This document shows, one piece after another, positions 52,741 through 61,074 of a stretch of 64,000 nt of DNA. This DNA comes from Streptomyces bluensis (GTDB lineage Bacteria; Actinomycetota; Actinomycetes; Streptomycetales; Streptomycetaceae). The stretch lies in NCBI RefSeq assembly GCF_014650715.1, contig NZ_BMVM01000001.1, positions 1-64,000 on the forward strand, given 5' to 3'. The notes below the pieces were generated by a model. That model was not told where the DNA came from. It saw only the letters and a program-made list of their open reading frames with translations, and did not search any database. The translations under genes were made by a program, and so were the position numbers. Position 1 is the stretch's first letter, and each line of letters begins with the position of its first letter.

Positions 52741-53613
52741 TCACCCGGTAGCCGTGAGGACGTCCAGGAATCGCGCGTGGTCGACCGAGACCGAGATCCG
52801 CGTCCGGGTGCTGGCCGCCGGACGCGCACCCCAGGCGCCGCGCTCGCGGTACACCTCGACCTCGCGGAACGCGCAGACGGATTCGTCGAGCGCCACGGCC
52901 GCCGCGAGCGGGTCATGGAAGGCCTTGCCGGCGCGGCGCTTGGCCAGGTAGACCCCCATGCCCTCCCGGACGAGCGCCATCCCGGGTGTGAGCCGCCGCG
53001 CCGACAGGGCGGCGTGCATCGCGCTGTCGTAGATAACGCCGTGGCAGACGTTCTTCGAGACGAGCACCCGCTCACCGGCGTGGGGCGACTCCAGCAGCTT
53101 CAACGCGGCCTCCGGAGCGCCGTTGAAGTTGAACGTCGGGCAGGTCTCGCGTCCCTCGAACTTGGGGAGACGGTGTCCGGGCGGGACGACGGAGTCGCCG
53201 GCGAAGCCGCCCTGCGCGGCCCAGCGGGCGATGCGCACGTCCGGTTTCCGCTCCAGGAGCATGCCAGGATTCTTCAGCGGCGCCCCCGTGAGCAGCGTCG
53301 CGTCCCCACTGACGAAGACGTCCCGGAGCAGCTGCCATGCCTCGGCGTCGGGTTCGCGAGGCGGAACTTTCCCAAGCCATCGGCGATGGAAGCCCGACAC
53401 CGGCTTCACGTCAACGCCGGGCCGGTACGCGCCGACCGGCGCGGTCACCCCGAGGCGCCCGAGGAGGTGCTTGACGATGCCGACCTGCTCATCCGATCCG
53501 GGCATGACCGTCACGGCCACCAGCCGCGCCCACGGATGGGTCGCGAGGCCACACAGGGTGAAGACGTCGTCGGGGTCGCCGGTCTCCATGTCGAGCCCGA
53601 TCGGGATTGCCAT
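52741..53613 (-). CDS. Nucleoside hydrolase-family protein
   Basis: I chose the ATG at 53613 (MAIPIGLDMETGDPDDVFTL); the frame is open 23 codons upstream but there is no better start. The 290-residue protein has the Asp-rich N-terminal motif DMETGDPDD (residues 8-16), a variant of the DxDxxxDD that binds calcium in inosine-uridine nucleoside hydrolases. HDPLAAAVALDES near the end matches the second conserved site (H-D-P). The substrate may be a nucleoside or a relative; the TxDMETGDPDD variant is common in a divergent subgroup. Cytoplasmic, no signal peptide. Confidence 0.82.
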   Translation of the reverse strand: MAIPIGLDMETGDPDDVFTLCGLATHPWARLVAVTVMPGSDEQVGIVKHLLGRLGVTAPVGAYRPGVDVKPVSGFHRRWLGKVPPREPDAEAWQLLRDVFVSGDATLLTGAPLKNPGMLLERKPDVRIARWAAQGGFAGDSVVPPGHRLPKFEGRETCPTFNFNGAPEAALKLLESPHAGERVLVSKNVCHGVIYDSAMHAALSARRLTPGMALVREGMGVYLAKRRAGKAFHDPLAAAVALDESVCAFREVEVYRERGAWGARPAASTRTRISVSVDHARFLDVLTATG

Positions 53614-53830
53614 GTCCGCGACCGTACTGATCCGACGGAGCGTCACCAACGGAATATCGGCGAGACGGGCGCGTTCGGCCACCTCCTCTTCGGCGGCGAC
53701 GTCACGTCTTCACCCGCCTCACCCCCTTCACCCGGCTCAGCGGCGTCCGACCCTGCGACCCCATCGGCGCCAACCCGGTTAATCTTCTCGGTCACAGCAC
53801 CACAGACGAACCCGGGACTGGAGAAGAGCG

Positions 53831-54327
53831 ATGGGTGTCCTGACCGATTACTTCCGCGCGGCGGATTCCGCATCGGTTGTGCGAGTGCTGGAGCAGACAG
53901 ACGGCGGGTCACCGCTCTTCGCGGAACCCGCTGTGTTCGACGGCGTCGAAGCCAAGGGTGTGGATCCGTCCGTCGTCCTGGCGCAGCTGATCGCCGCCAT
54001 CCGTCAGGTCGAGTGGCGAGCGGACCTGGTGAAGGAGACGACCGTGTGGCCGTCATCCCCGGCTCCTGTTGGCCCGATCAGCCCCGCGGACAAGGACGAC
54101 CCGTGGGTGACGGGACCGTGGGTATCGGAACTCCATCCCCGGCACGGGACACGCTGGCAGGAGTACGCGACACCGAAGTGCCGGCCATCGTCGCCAGATG
54201 GGTACGGGCGGAGGAACTTCGAGGCGCACGCGTCGAGGACATGCAGCCACTGGCCGAAGAACTCATCCTGCTTGCCAGGAGGGCTCAGGACGCCGGCGAA
54301 CTGCTTTACTGCTGGATGTCACTGTGA
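53831..54327 (+). pseudogene. Conserved hypothetical protein, frameshifted
   Basis: The ATG at 53831 gives MGVLTDYFRAADSASVVRVL, then FAEPAVFDGVEAKGVDPSVV, QVEWRADLVKETTVWPSSPA and DDPWVTGPWVSEL. A frameshift near 54140 moves the reading to RDTLAGVRDTEVPAIVARWV and MQPLAEELILLARRAQDAGE, ending at the stop 54325-54327. The family (about 165 residues) is common in Streptomyces and has no known function. One indel breaks it; a sequencing error is possible. Confidence 0.7.
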
Positions 54328-54536
54328 GGCTGTCCGTTCTGGTCCACGTCACAGGTCACGGCAGCCGGTTAGGCGCGCGGGTGCCCCGTGATACCGCTCT
54401 GCCCGCCATCGCTGAGGGTGGTCGCAAGAGTGCCGGTCCGCGCCAGTGCCTCCGCCGCTGAGACCGCCGTACGGCCGGTCAGTAGGTGTTTTTGATCCCT
54501 GGCCGTGAGCTGCGCATACATGGATGATTCTGGGGT

Positions 54537-54845
54537 GTGGGGGCTGGCGGGACGGCTCGGCGGTACTGCCGGGAGTGTGGTGATCCGCTGCCGCAGACGA
54601 TGGCGGCGGAGGCGGTGTTCTGCTCGGGTCGGTGCAGGTCACGGCAGTGGCGGAGGCTTCAGCGGACCCGGCAGCGGGTGGCCGCGATGCAGCGGGGAGA
54701 GCAGGCGGAGTGCCCAGTGTGCGGGCGGTCATGGACGGTGGGAGTGGAGCGGTCCAGGGCGGCGGTGTACTGCTCGGACCGTTGCCGGGTACGGGCCTGT
54801 CGCCAGCGGCGGGCGTCGCGGAACGGCGTTACGGAAACGCCATAG
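54537..54845 (+). CDS. Small double-finger plasmid protein
   Basis: The 102-residue protein has two similar fingers: YCRECGDPLPQ...FCSGRCRSR and CPVCGRSW...YCSDRCRVRA. The C-x2-C...C-x3-C spacing is like the FCS zinc finger. It is very basic. Such proteins lie next to replication or DUF6192 genes on Streptomyces plasmids and ICEs and probably bind nucleic acid. It may belong with the gene pair at 55059-56484. Confidence 0.7.
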   Translation: MGAGGTARRYCRECGDPLPQTMAAEAVFCSGRCRSRQWRRLQRTRQRVAAMQRGEQAECPVCGRSWTVGVERSRAAVYCSDRCRVRACRQRRASRNGVTETP

Positions 54846-55058
54846 CCGAACGCCTCGCGCACGCCTTCAACAACTCTGGTTTTGCAGAGTAGTTGGGAGC
54901 GATTCCGGAGCGCTTCGAGCGCCCCTGGTTCACGCTCTGCCCCGGCGTGTCGCGCGCGCGTCACGGTGGACGGTGACCGGGGCCGGCGCCCCTTTGACCG
55001 GTCGCGTCCTGGTGGCCGGGCCGGGCCGGGCCGGACCCGGGCGAGGGCGGTGGTCTTC

Positions 55059-56067
55059 ATGACCGACGTGGGCGACCGGATCGGAAACGTCACCCGGCAG
55101 CGTTACGAACAGCTCGTCACTCAGGCGAAGGAACTGATCGCGCAGATCGCCCGCTCGCAGTTCGCTCTGGGTGACATGGCGTTGGAGATCGAGCCGATGA
55201 GGTCGGTGGGCGGTTCGATGCCGAACGGCACGGACGACCTGTTCACCGTGACGGAGTCGTTGCAGCTGTTCGCGGACGACATAGGCGTCGAACGGCGGAC
55301 GGTGGAGGACTGGCGCTACACCGCCAACCGCTGGCCCGAGGGGCGCCGCAAGGTGGGCGTGTCGTTCACCGTCCACCGCATCCTCGCGTCGGTCGCGGAC
55401 GCGGACGAGCGGTGGGCGGCGATCGAGGACGCGCCGTTCAACCCGCGCACCGGGGCGAGGCAGTGGACGCCGGACGGTGCGAAGCGGGTCGTAGGCCAGC
55501 GCGTCGACCGGCCGGTGACGGTGGATGAGAAGGTCCAGGCCGTGGCCGACCTAACCCGGGACGACGAGGTCGCAGCCCACGTCGCCACCGACCTGCTGAA
55601 GCGGCCGGCGGTCACCGAGCACGTCACCCCGGCCGAAAGGGTCAGGGTCGTCACGGAGCTGACCAGGGACGACACGGTCGCTCAGCAGGTGCACCGACCT
55701 GCTGCGCCGCCCGGCCGTCGCCCGCAAGACGATGCGGGACGACACCACCCGGATGCTCGTCAACCGCGCCCAGTTCGACAACTCGAACGAGACCCGGGAC
55801 CGGATCCGGGAGCGCACTCCGGCTGTCCGCGCGATCGAGCACACCGTCGAGTACCTCGACCTGGTCGGCTCCTGCCACGGCTTCGTGGCCACGCTCGGCC
55901 GCCTGGTCCCGTAGCTGCGCGGGCAGAAGTTCACCGAGGACGAGCGTGAGACCGTGCGCCGGCAGATGGGCCGGGTCCGTGCGGCGGCGGACTGGCTCGA
56001 AGGAGCGTTCGACAACGGCGAGTTCACCCTGGACGAGCAGCTGGTCCAGCTGCTCAAGGGCGAGTAG
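55059..56067 (+). pseudogene. DUF6192-like (RacO-like) plasmid protein, broken
   Basis: The ATG at 55059 gives MTDVGDRIGNVTRQRYEQLV, then LFADDIGVERRTVEDWRYTA (likely DNA-binding), VSFTVHRILASV and a repeat-like central part (DLTRDDEVAAHVATDLLKRP). Near 55690 two bases are missing inside the next repeat and the frame changes to RRPAVARKTMRDDTTRMLVN. A TAG at 55912-55914 splits off RGQKFTEDERETVRRQMGRV, which ends at 56065-56067. These defects truncate a protein of about 335 residues. Confidence 0.75.
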
Positions 56068-56070
56068 GCC

Positions 56071-56484
56071 ATGCCGCGGCGCCGGGAGGCCCGGCCGCTG
56101 GCCGAGCACTACGGCGACCTGGTCCGCGTCGCCCTCATGGAGGCACGCCCCGCCGGCTTGCACACCTACCAGCTCATGGCCGCCACCCGCCTGACCCGCT
56201 CGCAGGTCGGCCGGGGCATCCGGCACGTCCGCGACGTCGTCGCCGCGGAGAACCTGACACCGATCACGTGGACACGGCGGGACGGGTTCATGTTCACCGA
56301 CGACCCTGCGGACTGGATCGAGTACGACAAGCGGCAGTTCCGGCAGATCCTCGGCCGGATCACCCGGGTGATCACGGGCACGCTCGATCCGCACCTGGCC
56401 CGCTATCCCGACGACGAATGGGCCCAGCTCGCCACCGCCCAGCTCACCGGCGTCCGTGCCACCCTCGCCCAGCTCTCCAAATAG
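56071..56484 (+). CDS. RacP-like plasmid protein
   Basis: The 137-residue protein MPRRREARPLAEHYGDLVRV has a winged-helix-like core (LMAATRLTRSQVGRGIRHVR) and EYDKRQFRQILGRITRVITG at the C-terminal side. It matches the RacP proteins next to RacO/DUF6192 genes of Streptomyces plasmids. It starts 4 bp after the stop of the DUF6192-like gene, so the two form an operon. Its role in plasmid maintenance or conjugation is unknown. Confidence 0.78.
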   Translation: MPRRREARPLAEHYGDLVRVALMEARPAGLHTYQLMAATRLTRSQVGRGIRHVRDVVAAENLTPITWTRRDGFMFTDDPADWIEYDKRQFRQILGRITRVITGTLDPHLARYPDDEWAQLATAQLTGVRATLAQLSK

Positions 56485-56520
56485 CCCCCGTTCACCACCG
56501 ATCACCCTGCCGAGCCCGTC

Positions 56521-57378
56521 ATGCCCGCTGCCGCCCGTCGCCGCCGCTACCCGTCCGACACCTCCGTCGCCGAATGGGCCCTCCTGGAACCCTTGCTGCC
56601 GGTCCCGGCCTGCCGGACCAAGACCCGCGGGCACCCGGAGAAGTGGCCCCGGCGGGAGATCGTCGACGGCATCCGTTACATCGTCGACAACGGCGCGAAG
56701 TGGCGGGCTCTGCCTGCGGACTTCCCACCCTGGGAGACGGTTTACGGGTTTTTCTGGAGGTGGAACCGCGCCGGGGTCGTCACCTACATCCGCGACCAGC
56801 TGCACCGCAGGATCCGTACCGGCAAGGGCCGCTGCCCGCACCCGGTGACGCTGATCGTCGACTCCCAGTCGGTCAAGGGCGCCTCCACCGTCGGCCGCAA
56901 CGGTCGTGGCTACGACGCCGCGAAGAAAATCAACGGGCGCAAGCGACATATCACCGTGGACATGCTCGGCCTGCCCGTGATGATCACGGTGACGCCCGCC
57001 GACATCCAGGACCGCGACGCCGCACGCGACATATTCTGGCGCCTGCGTCTCGCCCAGCCGCAGATCACCCAGGTCTGGGCCGACCGCGGTTACGCCGGCG
57101 ACCTCGTGGACTGGGCCCGCGACCGGCTCTGGCTGAGCCTGCGCATCGTCTCCCGGCCCAAGGGCACCAAGGGCTTCGTCGTCCTGCCTCGCCGTTGGAA
57201 AGTCGAGCGCACGATTGGCTGGTGCATGAACGCTCGCCGCAACGCACGCGACTACGAACGACTGCCCCAGCACTCCGAAGCACACCTGAACTGGGCACTC
57301 ATCACCATGATGACCCGGCGCCTCACCCGCAAAAGTCCCCGAACCGAATGGACCAAAAGGGTCGGGCAAGCAGGTTAG
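56521..57378 (+). CDS. IS5-family transposase, intact
   Basis: The 285-residue DDE transposase is complete: a helical N-terminus (SDTSVAEWALLEPLLPVPAC), first Asp in VTLIVDSQSVKGAS, second Asp in QVWADRGYAGDLVDW, and Glu in RRWKVERTIGWCMNARRNAR. It uses one frame, with no defect. The terminal inverted repeats could not be identified in the flanks, so the element limits are open. It may be the only autonomous transposase in the window. Confidence 0.92.
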   Translation: MPAAARRRRYPSDTSVAEWALLEPLLPVPACRTKTRGHPEKWPRREIVDGIRYIVDNGAKWRALPADFPPWETVYGFFWRWNRAGVVTYIRDQLHRRIRTGKGRCPHPVTLIVDSQSVKGASTVGRNGRGYDAAKKINGRKRHITVDMLGLPVMITVTPADIQDRDAARDIFWRLRLAQPQITQVWADRGYAGDLVDWARDRLWLSLRIVSRPKGTKGFVVLPRRWKVERTIGWCMNARRNARDYERLPQHSEAHLNWALITMMTRRLTRKSPRTEWTKRVGQAG

Positions 57379-57416
57379 CCGCTCATCGTGCATGCCAAAC
57401 TCAACGGCGTCCTCAC

Positions 57417-58250
57417 TCAGTGGCTGGCCAGGCCGAGCCGGATGGATGCCGCGTCGACCGTCTGAGCCAGCAGGACTGCGATGGTCATGGGCCCGACCCC
57501 GCCGGGGACCGGTGTGATCAAGCGGGCGCGGGTGCGGGCCGTGTCGAAGTCGACGTCGCCGACGTTGCCGGGGTTGTATCCGGCGTCGATCACGACGGCC
57601 CCCGGCTTGACGTCTTCGCCGCGAATAAGCCGAGGCCGTCCCACGGCCGCCACAACAACGTCCGCTCCCCGCACGGTCGCGGCCAGATCAGTCGTACGGG
57701 AGTGGCAGTAAGTGACCGTGGCGTCCCGGGTGAGCAGGAGCATTCCGGCGGGTTGCCGAGGACCGCGCTTGGACCCACGACAACGGCATGCTGACCTGCA
57801 AGATCGACGTCGTACTCGTCCAGGAGCCGCATGATCCCGCCCGGGGTGCACGATGCGAAACCAGGCAGCCCGAAGCTCATCGCCCCGAAGGAGCTCATCG
57901 TGACTTCGTCGACGTCCTTTTCCGGCGCGATGGCCTCGAACGCTGCCCGCTCATCGATGTGAGGGCCTACGGGGTGCTGAAGCAAGATGCCGTGCACTTC
58001 GGCGTTCCGTGAGAGGGACTGGAGGGTCTCCACCAGCTCAGCCGTTGTAGTGGTGGCCGGCAGGCTGACAAGCCGAGACTCGATGCCCGCCTTCGCGCAA
58101 CGCGCCCGCTTCATCCGTACGTACGTCACCGAAGCCGGATCTCCATCCACCAGCACCGTTGCCAGGCAAGGCGTCACACCGACACGCCGCGCAAGCTCTG
58201 CCGCCTTGCCTGATGTCTCCTCGACGATGCGTCGGGCATCCGCGCTGCAC
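57417..58250 (-). pseudogene. folD: Bifunctional methylenetetrahydrofolate dehydrogenase/cyclohydrolase, broken
   Basis: Minus strand: ADARRIVEETSGKAAELARR and VTPCLATVLVDGDPASVTYV (with the YVRMK Lys), [20 protein letters not shown] and GFGLPGF-like [20 protein letters not shown] in one frame. At about 57755 one base is gained or lost and the rest ([57 protein letters not shown]) is in another frame to 57417. The start codon is not visible because the N-terminus is cut near 58250. It is likely a dead extra copy; a functional folD should exist elsewhere. Confidence 0.88.
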
Positions 58251-58282
58251 CCGGCGCCGACAGCCGATCTCTGATCCTGCGG

Positions 58283-58693
58283 TCAGGACCGGGCTGCTGG
58301 TGCCGCAGCGCGGGCCCGGTGCGCGCGGATCTCGTCATGGTGGTCGGTGGCCCAGCCGATCAGGGATGTCACGATCTCGTGGAGGCCGCGCCCCAACGGG
58401 GTGAGGGAGTACTCGACGCGCGGTGGAACCTCCGCGTATGCGGTGCGGGTGATCAGACCGTCCTCGTGGAGCTGGCGGAGCGTGAGGGTGAGCATCCGCT
58501 GGGAGATTCCGGGGACCTGGCGTTGCAGGTCGGTGTAGCGCAGCGGGCCGGCCTCCACCACCGCGATGAGCAGCAGGCTCCACTTGTCGCCGACGCGGTC
58601 GAGGACCTGCCGGATGAACTCCATGTGCTCGGCGGGGATGCGGGCACAGGGCCCCACCGCCGCCGCGCCGCCCGAACTGCTGGTGACCTCCAT
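58283..58693 (-). CDS. HxlR-family regulator
   Basis: I favour the ATG at 58693 (MEVTSSSGGAAAVGPCARIP), with GAGAGGA 9 bases upstream; another ATG lies 9 bases earlier. The 136-residue winged-helix protein has the core VLDRVGDKWSLLLIAVVEAG, then LRYTDLQRQVPGISQRMLTL and a C-terminal dimer helix. Cys17 near the N-terminus could sense quinones or diamide, as in HypR/QorR/YodB-like members. It is divergent from the DsbA-like gene and likely represses it. Confidence 0.9.
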   Translation of the reverse strand: MEVTSSSGGAAAVGPCARIPAEHMEFIRQVLDRVGDKWSLLLIAVVEAGPLRYTDLQRQVPGISQRMLTLTLRQLHEDGLITRTAYAEVPPRVEYSLTPLGRGLHEIVTSLIGWATDHHDEIRAHRARAAAPAARS

Positions 58694-58765
58694 GACGCAC
58701 ATTCCTCTCCGGCACGAACAGCAATGTGCCTTTTGTATCGACTTCCATACTGGCCCATCATGGCG

Positions 58766-58782
58766 CTACGAACAAAACGTAG
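58766..58782. promoter_or_regulatory. HxlR operator candidate
   Basis: CTACG-AACAAAA-CGTAG is an inverted repeat with 5 bp arms between the divergent HxlR and DsbA-like genes. It resembles the TACG...CGTA dyad at 2965. Confidence 0.6.
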
Positions 58783-58811
58783 GAGTCAAGCGCAGGCATG
58801 GGAGGCGCGTC

Positions 58812-59525
58812 ATGAAGATCGAGATCTGGGCCGAGGTCACCTGCCCCTGGTGCGGACTGGGCAGCCACCGTCTGGACCGGGCCGTGGAGCGGTTCGAGCA
58901 CGGCGACGAGGTGGAGGTCGTCCACCACTCGTTCCCGCTGAGCAGCTCCTTCCCCATGGACCAGACCTTCAGCGTCCGTGACGCGCTGCTGCGCCGGCAC
59001 GGCATGAGCGGCTCCCAGGCCGAGGCGTCCACCCGCCGGATCGAGGCGCTGGCCGAGTCCGAGGGACTCCGCCCCTACAAGGTGCTGGACAACCTGGTCG
59101 GCAACACCGACCTGGCGCACGAGTTCCTCGCCCACGCCTCCGCCGAGGGCAAGAACCGCGAAGCCTGGAACACGATCTTCCGCGCCTACTTCGGCCAGGC
59201 CCGCCCCGTCTTCAGCATGGACGACCTGCTCGACCTGGCGCAGGAGATCGCTCTGGACCGCGAGGGCACGCGCCAGGCGCTCACCGAGCACCGCTACCAG
59301 CGGCAGGTCCGCGACGATGCCGCCCGCGCCCAGCGCCTGGGCGCCACCGGCGCACCCTTCATCGTCGTCGACGGCACGTACGGCGTCCCCGGGGCCCAGG
59401 ACAGCGACGGCCTTCTCGACGTGCTGCGCACGGCCTGGGACGCATCCCACCCGCTCACCCTGGCCGCCGACGGCGACGCTCCGGTCTGCGGCCCCGACGG
59501 CTGCGCCGTCCCGGCCCACAGCTGA
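58812..59525 (+). CDS. DsbA-family (FrnE-like) thiol oxidoreductase
   Basis: The 237-residue cytoplasmic thioredoxin-fold protein carries the active site CPWC at residues 11-14 and an inserted helical domain (residues about 60-170: GQARPVFSMDDLLDLAQEIA). The cis-Pro loop is GATGAPFIVVDGTYGVPGAQ. FrnE-like proteins act in polyketide or stress-related redox chemistry. It is the first gene after the HxlR operator. A Cys pair near the C-terminus (VCGPDGCA) is unusual and may be redox-active. Confidence 0.92.
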   Translation: MKIEIWAEVTCPWCGLGSHRLDRAVERFEHGDEVEVVHHSFPLSSSFPMDQTFSVRDALLRRHGMSGSQAEASTRRIEALAESEGLRPYKVLDNLVGNTDLAHEFLAHASAEGKNREAWNTIFRAYFGQARPVFSMDDLLDLAQEIALDREGTRQALTEHRYQRQVRDDAARAQRLGATGAPFIVVDGTYGVPGAQDSDGLLDVLRTAWDASHPLTLAADGDAPVCGPDGCAVPAHS

Positions 59526-59574
59526 CCTCACCCTTCGCTCCCGGACACCCCCTTGATCATTTTGAAAGGCTGTC

Positions 59575-60234
59575 ATGTCCTACCTGCTGCACATCGACGC
59601 GTCCTCGCTCGGCGAGGCATCCGTCTCCCGTCAGGTCGCCCAGTCCTTCCGTGACGAGTGGCAGGGCGCGGTCGTCCACCGTGACCTGGCCGTCTCGCCC
59701 GCGCCGCACCTCAGCGCGGCGGGCATCACCGCCCGCACCACCGACCCCGCCGGGCACACCCCTGAGCAGGCGAAGGCCCTGGCGGTCCAGGACGAGCTGA
59801 TCGAGGAGTTCCTCGGCGCCGACGCCTACCTGTTCACCGTGCCGATGTACAACCTCACGATGCCGTCCGTGTTCAAGGCATGGCTGGACCAGATCATGGT
59901 CAACGGCCGCACCCTGAGCTTCGACGGACCCCCTCCCACCCTCGGCCGCCCCGCCACGGTGATCTCCGCACGCGGCGGCGGCTACGGCCCCGGCGCCCCC
60001 AAGCACGGCATGGACCACCTGGTCCCGACGCTGGAAACCGTCCTGGGCCACCCGACCAACCTCGGCCTCGACCTGACGACGGTCCTGCCCGAACTGACCA
60101 TGGCCCCGTACGTGCCGATGATGGCTCCGCTGCTGCCGATGCACGAGGCGTCCATGACCAAGGCGCACGACGAGGCCCGCCGCCTGGGCTCTGTCCTGAC
60201 CGGCCAGCCAGCCAGCCGCCTGATCCGCCCCTGA
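59575..60234 (+). CDS. azoR: FMN-dependent NADH-azoreductase
   Basis: The 219-residue flavodoxin-fold protein begins MSYLLHIDASSLGEASVSRQ, the phosphate-binding loop, then EEFLGADAYLFTVPMYNLTM and a FKAWLDQIMVNGRTLSFD segment, typical of AzoR. It reduces quinones and azo compounds with NADH and so protects against quinone/thiol stress. It is 49 bp after the DsbA-like gene, likely in one transcript controlled by HxlR. Confidence 0.92.
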   Translation: MSYLLHIDASSLGEASVSRQVAQSFRDEWQGAVVHRDLAVSPAPHLSAAGITARTTDPAGHTPEQAKALAVQDELIEEFLGADAYLFTVPMYNLTMPSVFKAWLDQIMVNGRTLSFDGPPPTLGRPATVISARGGGYGPGAPKHGMDHLVPTLETVLGHPTNLGLDLTTVLPELTMAPYVPMMAPLLPMHEASMTKAHDEARRLGSVLTGQPASRLIRP

Positions 60235-60259
60235 ACTGCCCGAAAGGCGTTTGATCACC

Positions 60260-60925
60260 ATGAGTAACCTCCTGGTCCTCGGCGGCAGCGGCCGCACCGG
60301 CGCCCACGTTCTGAAGCACGCCGCCCAGCGCGGCCACCACGTCCGCGCCCTCGTCCGCAACCCCGACAAGGTGCAGGCACCGGCCGGCGTCGAGCTGATC
60401 CAGGGCACCCCCGCGAACATCGACGACATCCGCCGGGCCGCCGAAGGCACCGAGGCGGTGATCAGCGCGCTGGCCAACGCCCGCGCCTCCGACAACCCGT
60501 GGGCCAAGCCGGTCAGCCCGCCGATGTTCATGACCGACGCCGCCCGCAACACGCTCACCGTCATGGGCGAACAGGGCATACCCCGCATCGTGCTGACGTC
60601 CACGCAGGGCGCCGGCGACGACTGGGCCCGGCTCAACCCGCTGGTCAAGGCGTTCATCAACCTGTCGAACATCAAGGCAGGCTTCGAGGACCACACCGGC
60701 CTCGACCAGGTCGTCCGCGCCTCGTCCGGCATCGACTGGACCCTGGCCCGCGCCGTCGCCCTCACCGACAAGCCCCTGAGTGGTCCCGTGCGGGCCGCCG
60801 AGACCGGCACCGAAAAGCCCGGCGCACGGATCAACCGCGCCGACCTCGCCCAGTTCCTCGTCCAGACGATCGAGGACGACACCTGGATCCGCAAAGCCCC
60901 CCTCGTCTGGAACACACGAGGATGA
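60260..60925 (+). CDS. NAD(P)H-binding NmrA/SDR-a5-like protein
   Basis: The 221-residue protein starts at the ATG 60260 (MSNLLVLGGSGRTGAHVLKH) with the Rossmann loop GGSGRTG. HVRALVRNPDKV, GTEAVISALANARA and RASSGIDWTLARAVALT follow as in atypical SDRs that act as quinone reductases or regulators. It is 25 bp after azoR. It lacks the YxxxK motif, which fits the NmrA-like group. Confidence 0.9.
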   Translation: MSNLLVLGGSGRTGAHVLKHAAQRGHHVRALVRNPDKVQAPAGVELIQGTPANIDDIRRAAEGTEAVISALANARASDNPWAKPVSPPMFMTDAARNTLTVMGEQGIPRIVLTSTQGAGDDWARLNPLVKAFINLSNIKAGFEDHTGLDQVVRASSGIDWTLARAVALTDKPLSGPVRAAETGTEKPGARINRADLAQFLVQTIEDDTWIRKAPLVWNTRG

Positions 60926-61074
60926 CCCACCCCATGATCCACACCCACCTCATGCACAACAGCTTTCCGACCTTAGGCGCGCCGTCCGTCGACGGCGACG
61001 CCGGACTGGAGTGACGTGACAACAACTGACACCCCCCCCGCACCGACATCGCGTTCAACCAGCGCCTGCGCGTC

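Noticed and set aside
55651..57393. A long minus-strand open frame of about 580 codons
   Set aside because: It runs antisense through the DUF6192-like gene, the RacP-like gene and the IS5 transposase. Composition only.
56460..57420. Inverted terminal repeats of the intact IS5
   Set aside because: I compared the flanks by eye and could not find convincing matching ends, so only the transposase gene is reported.
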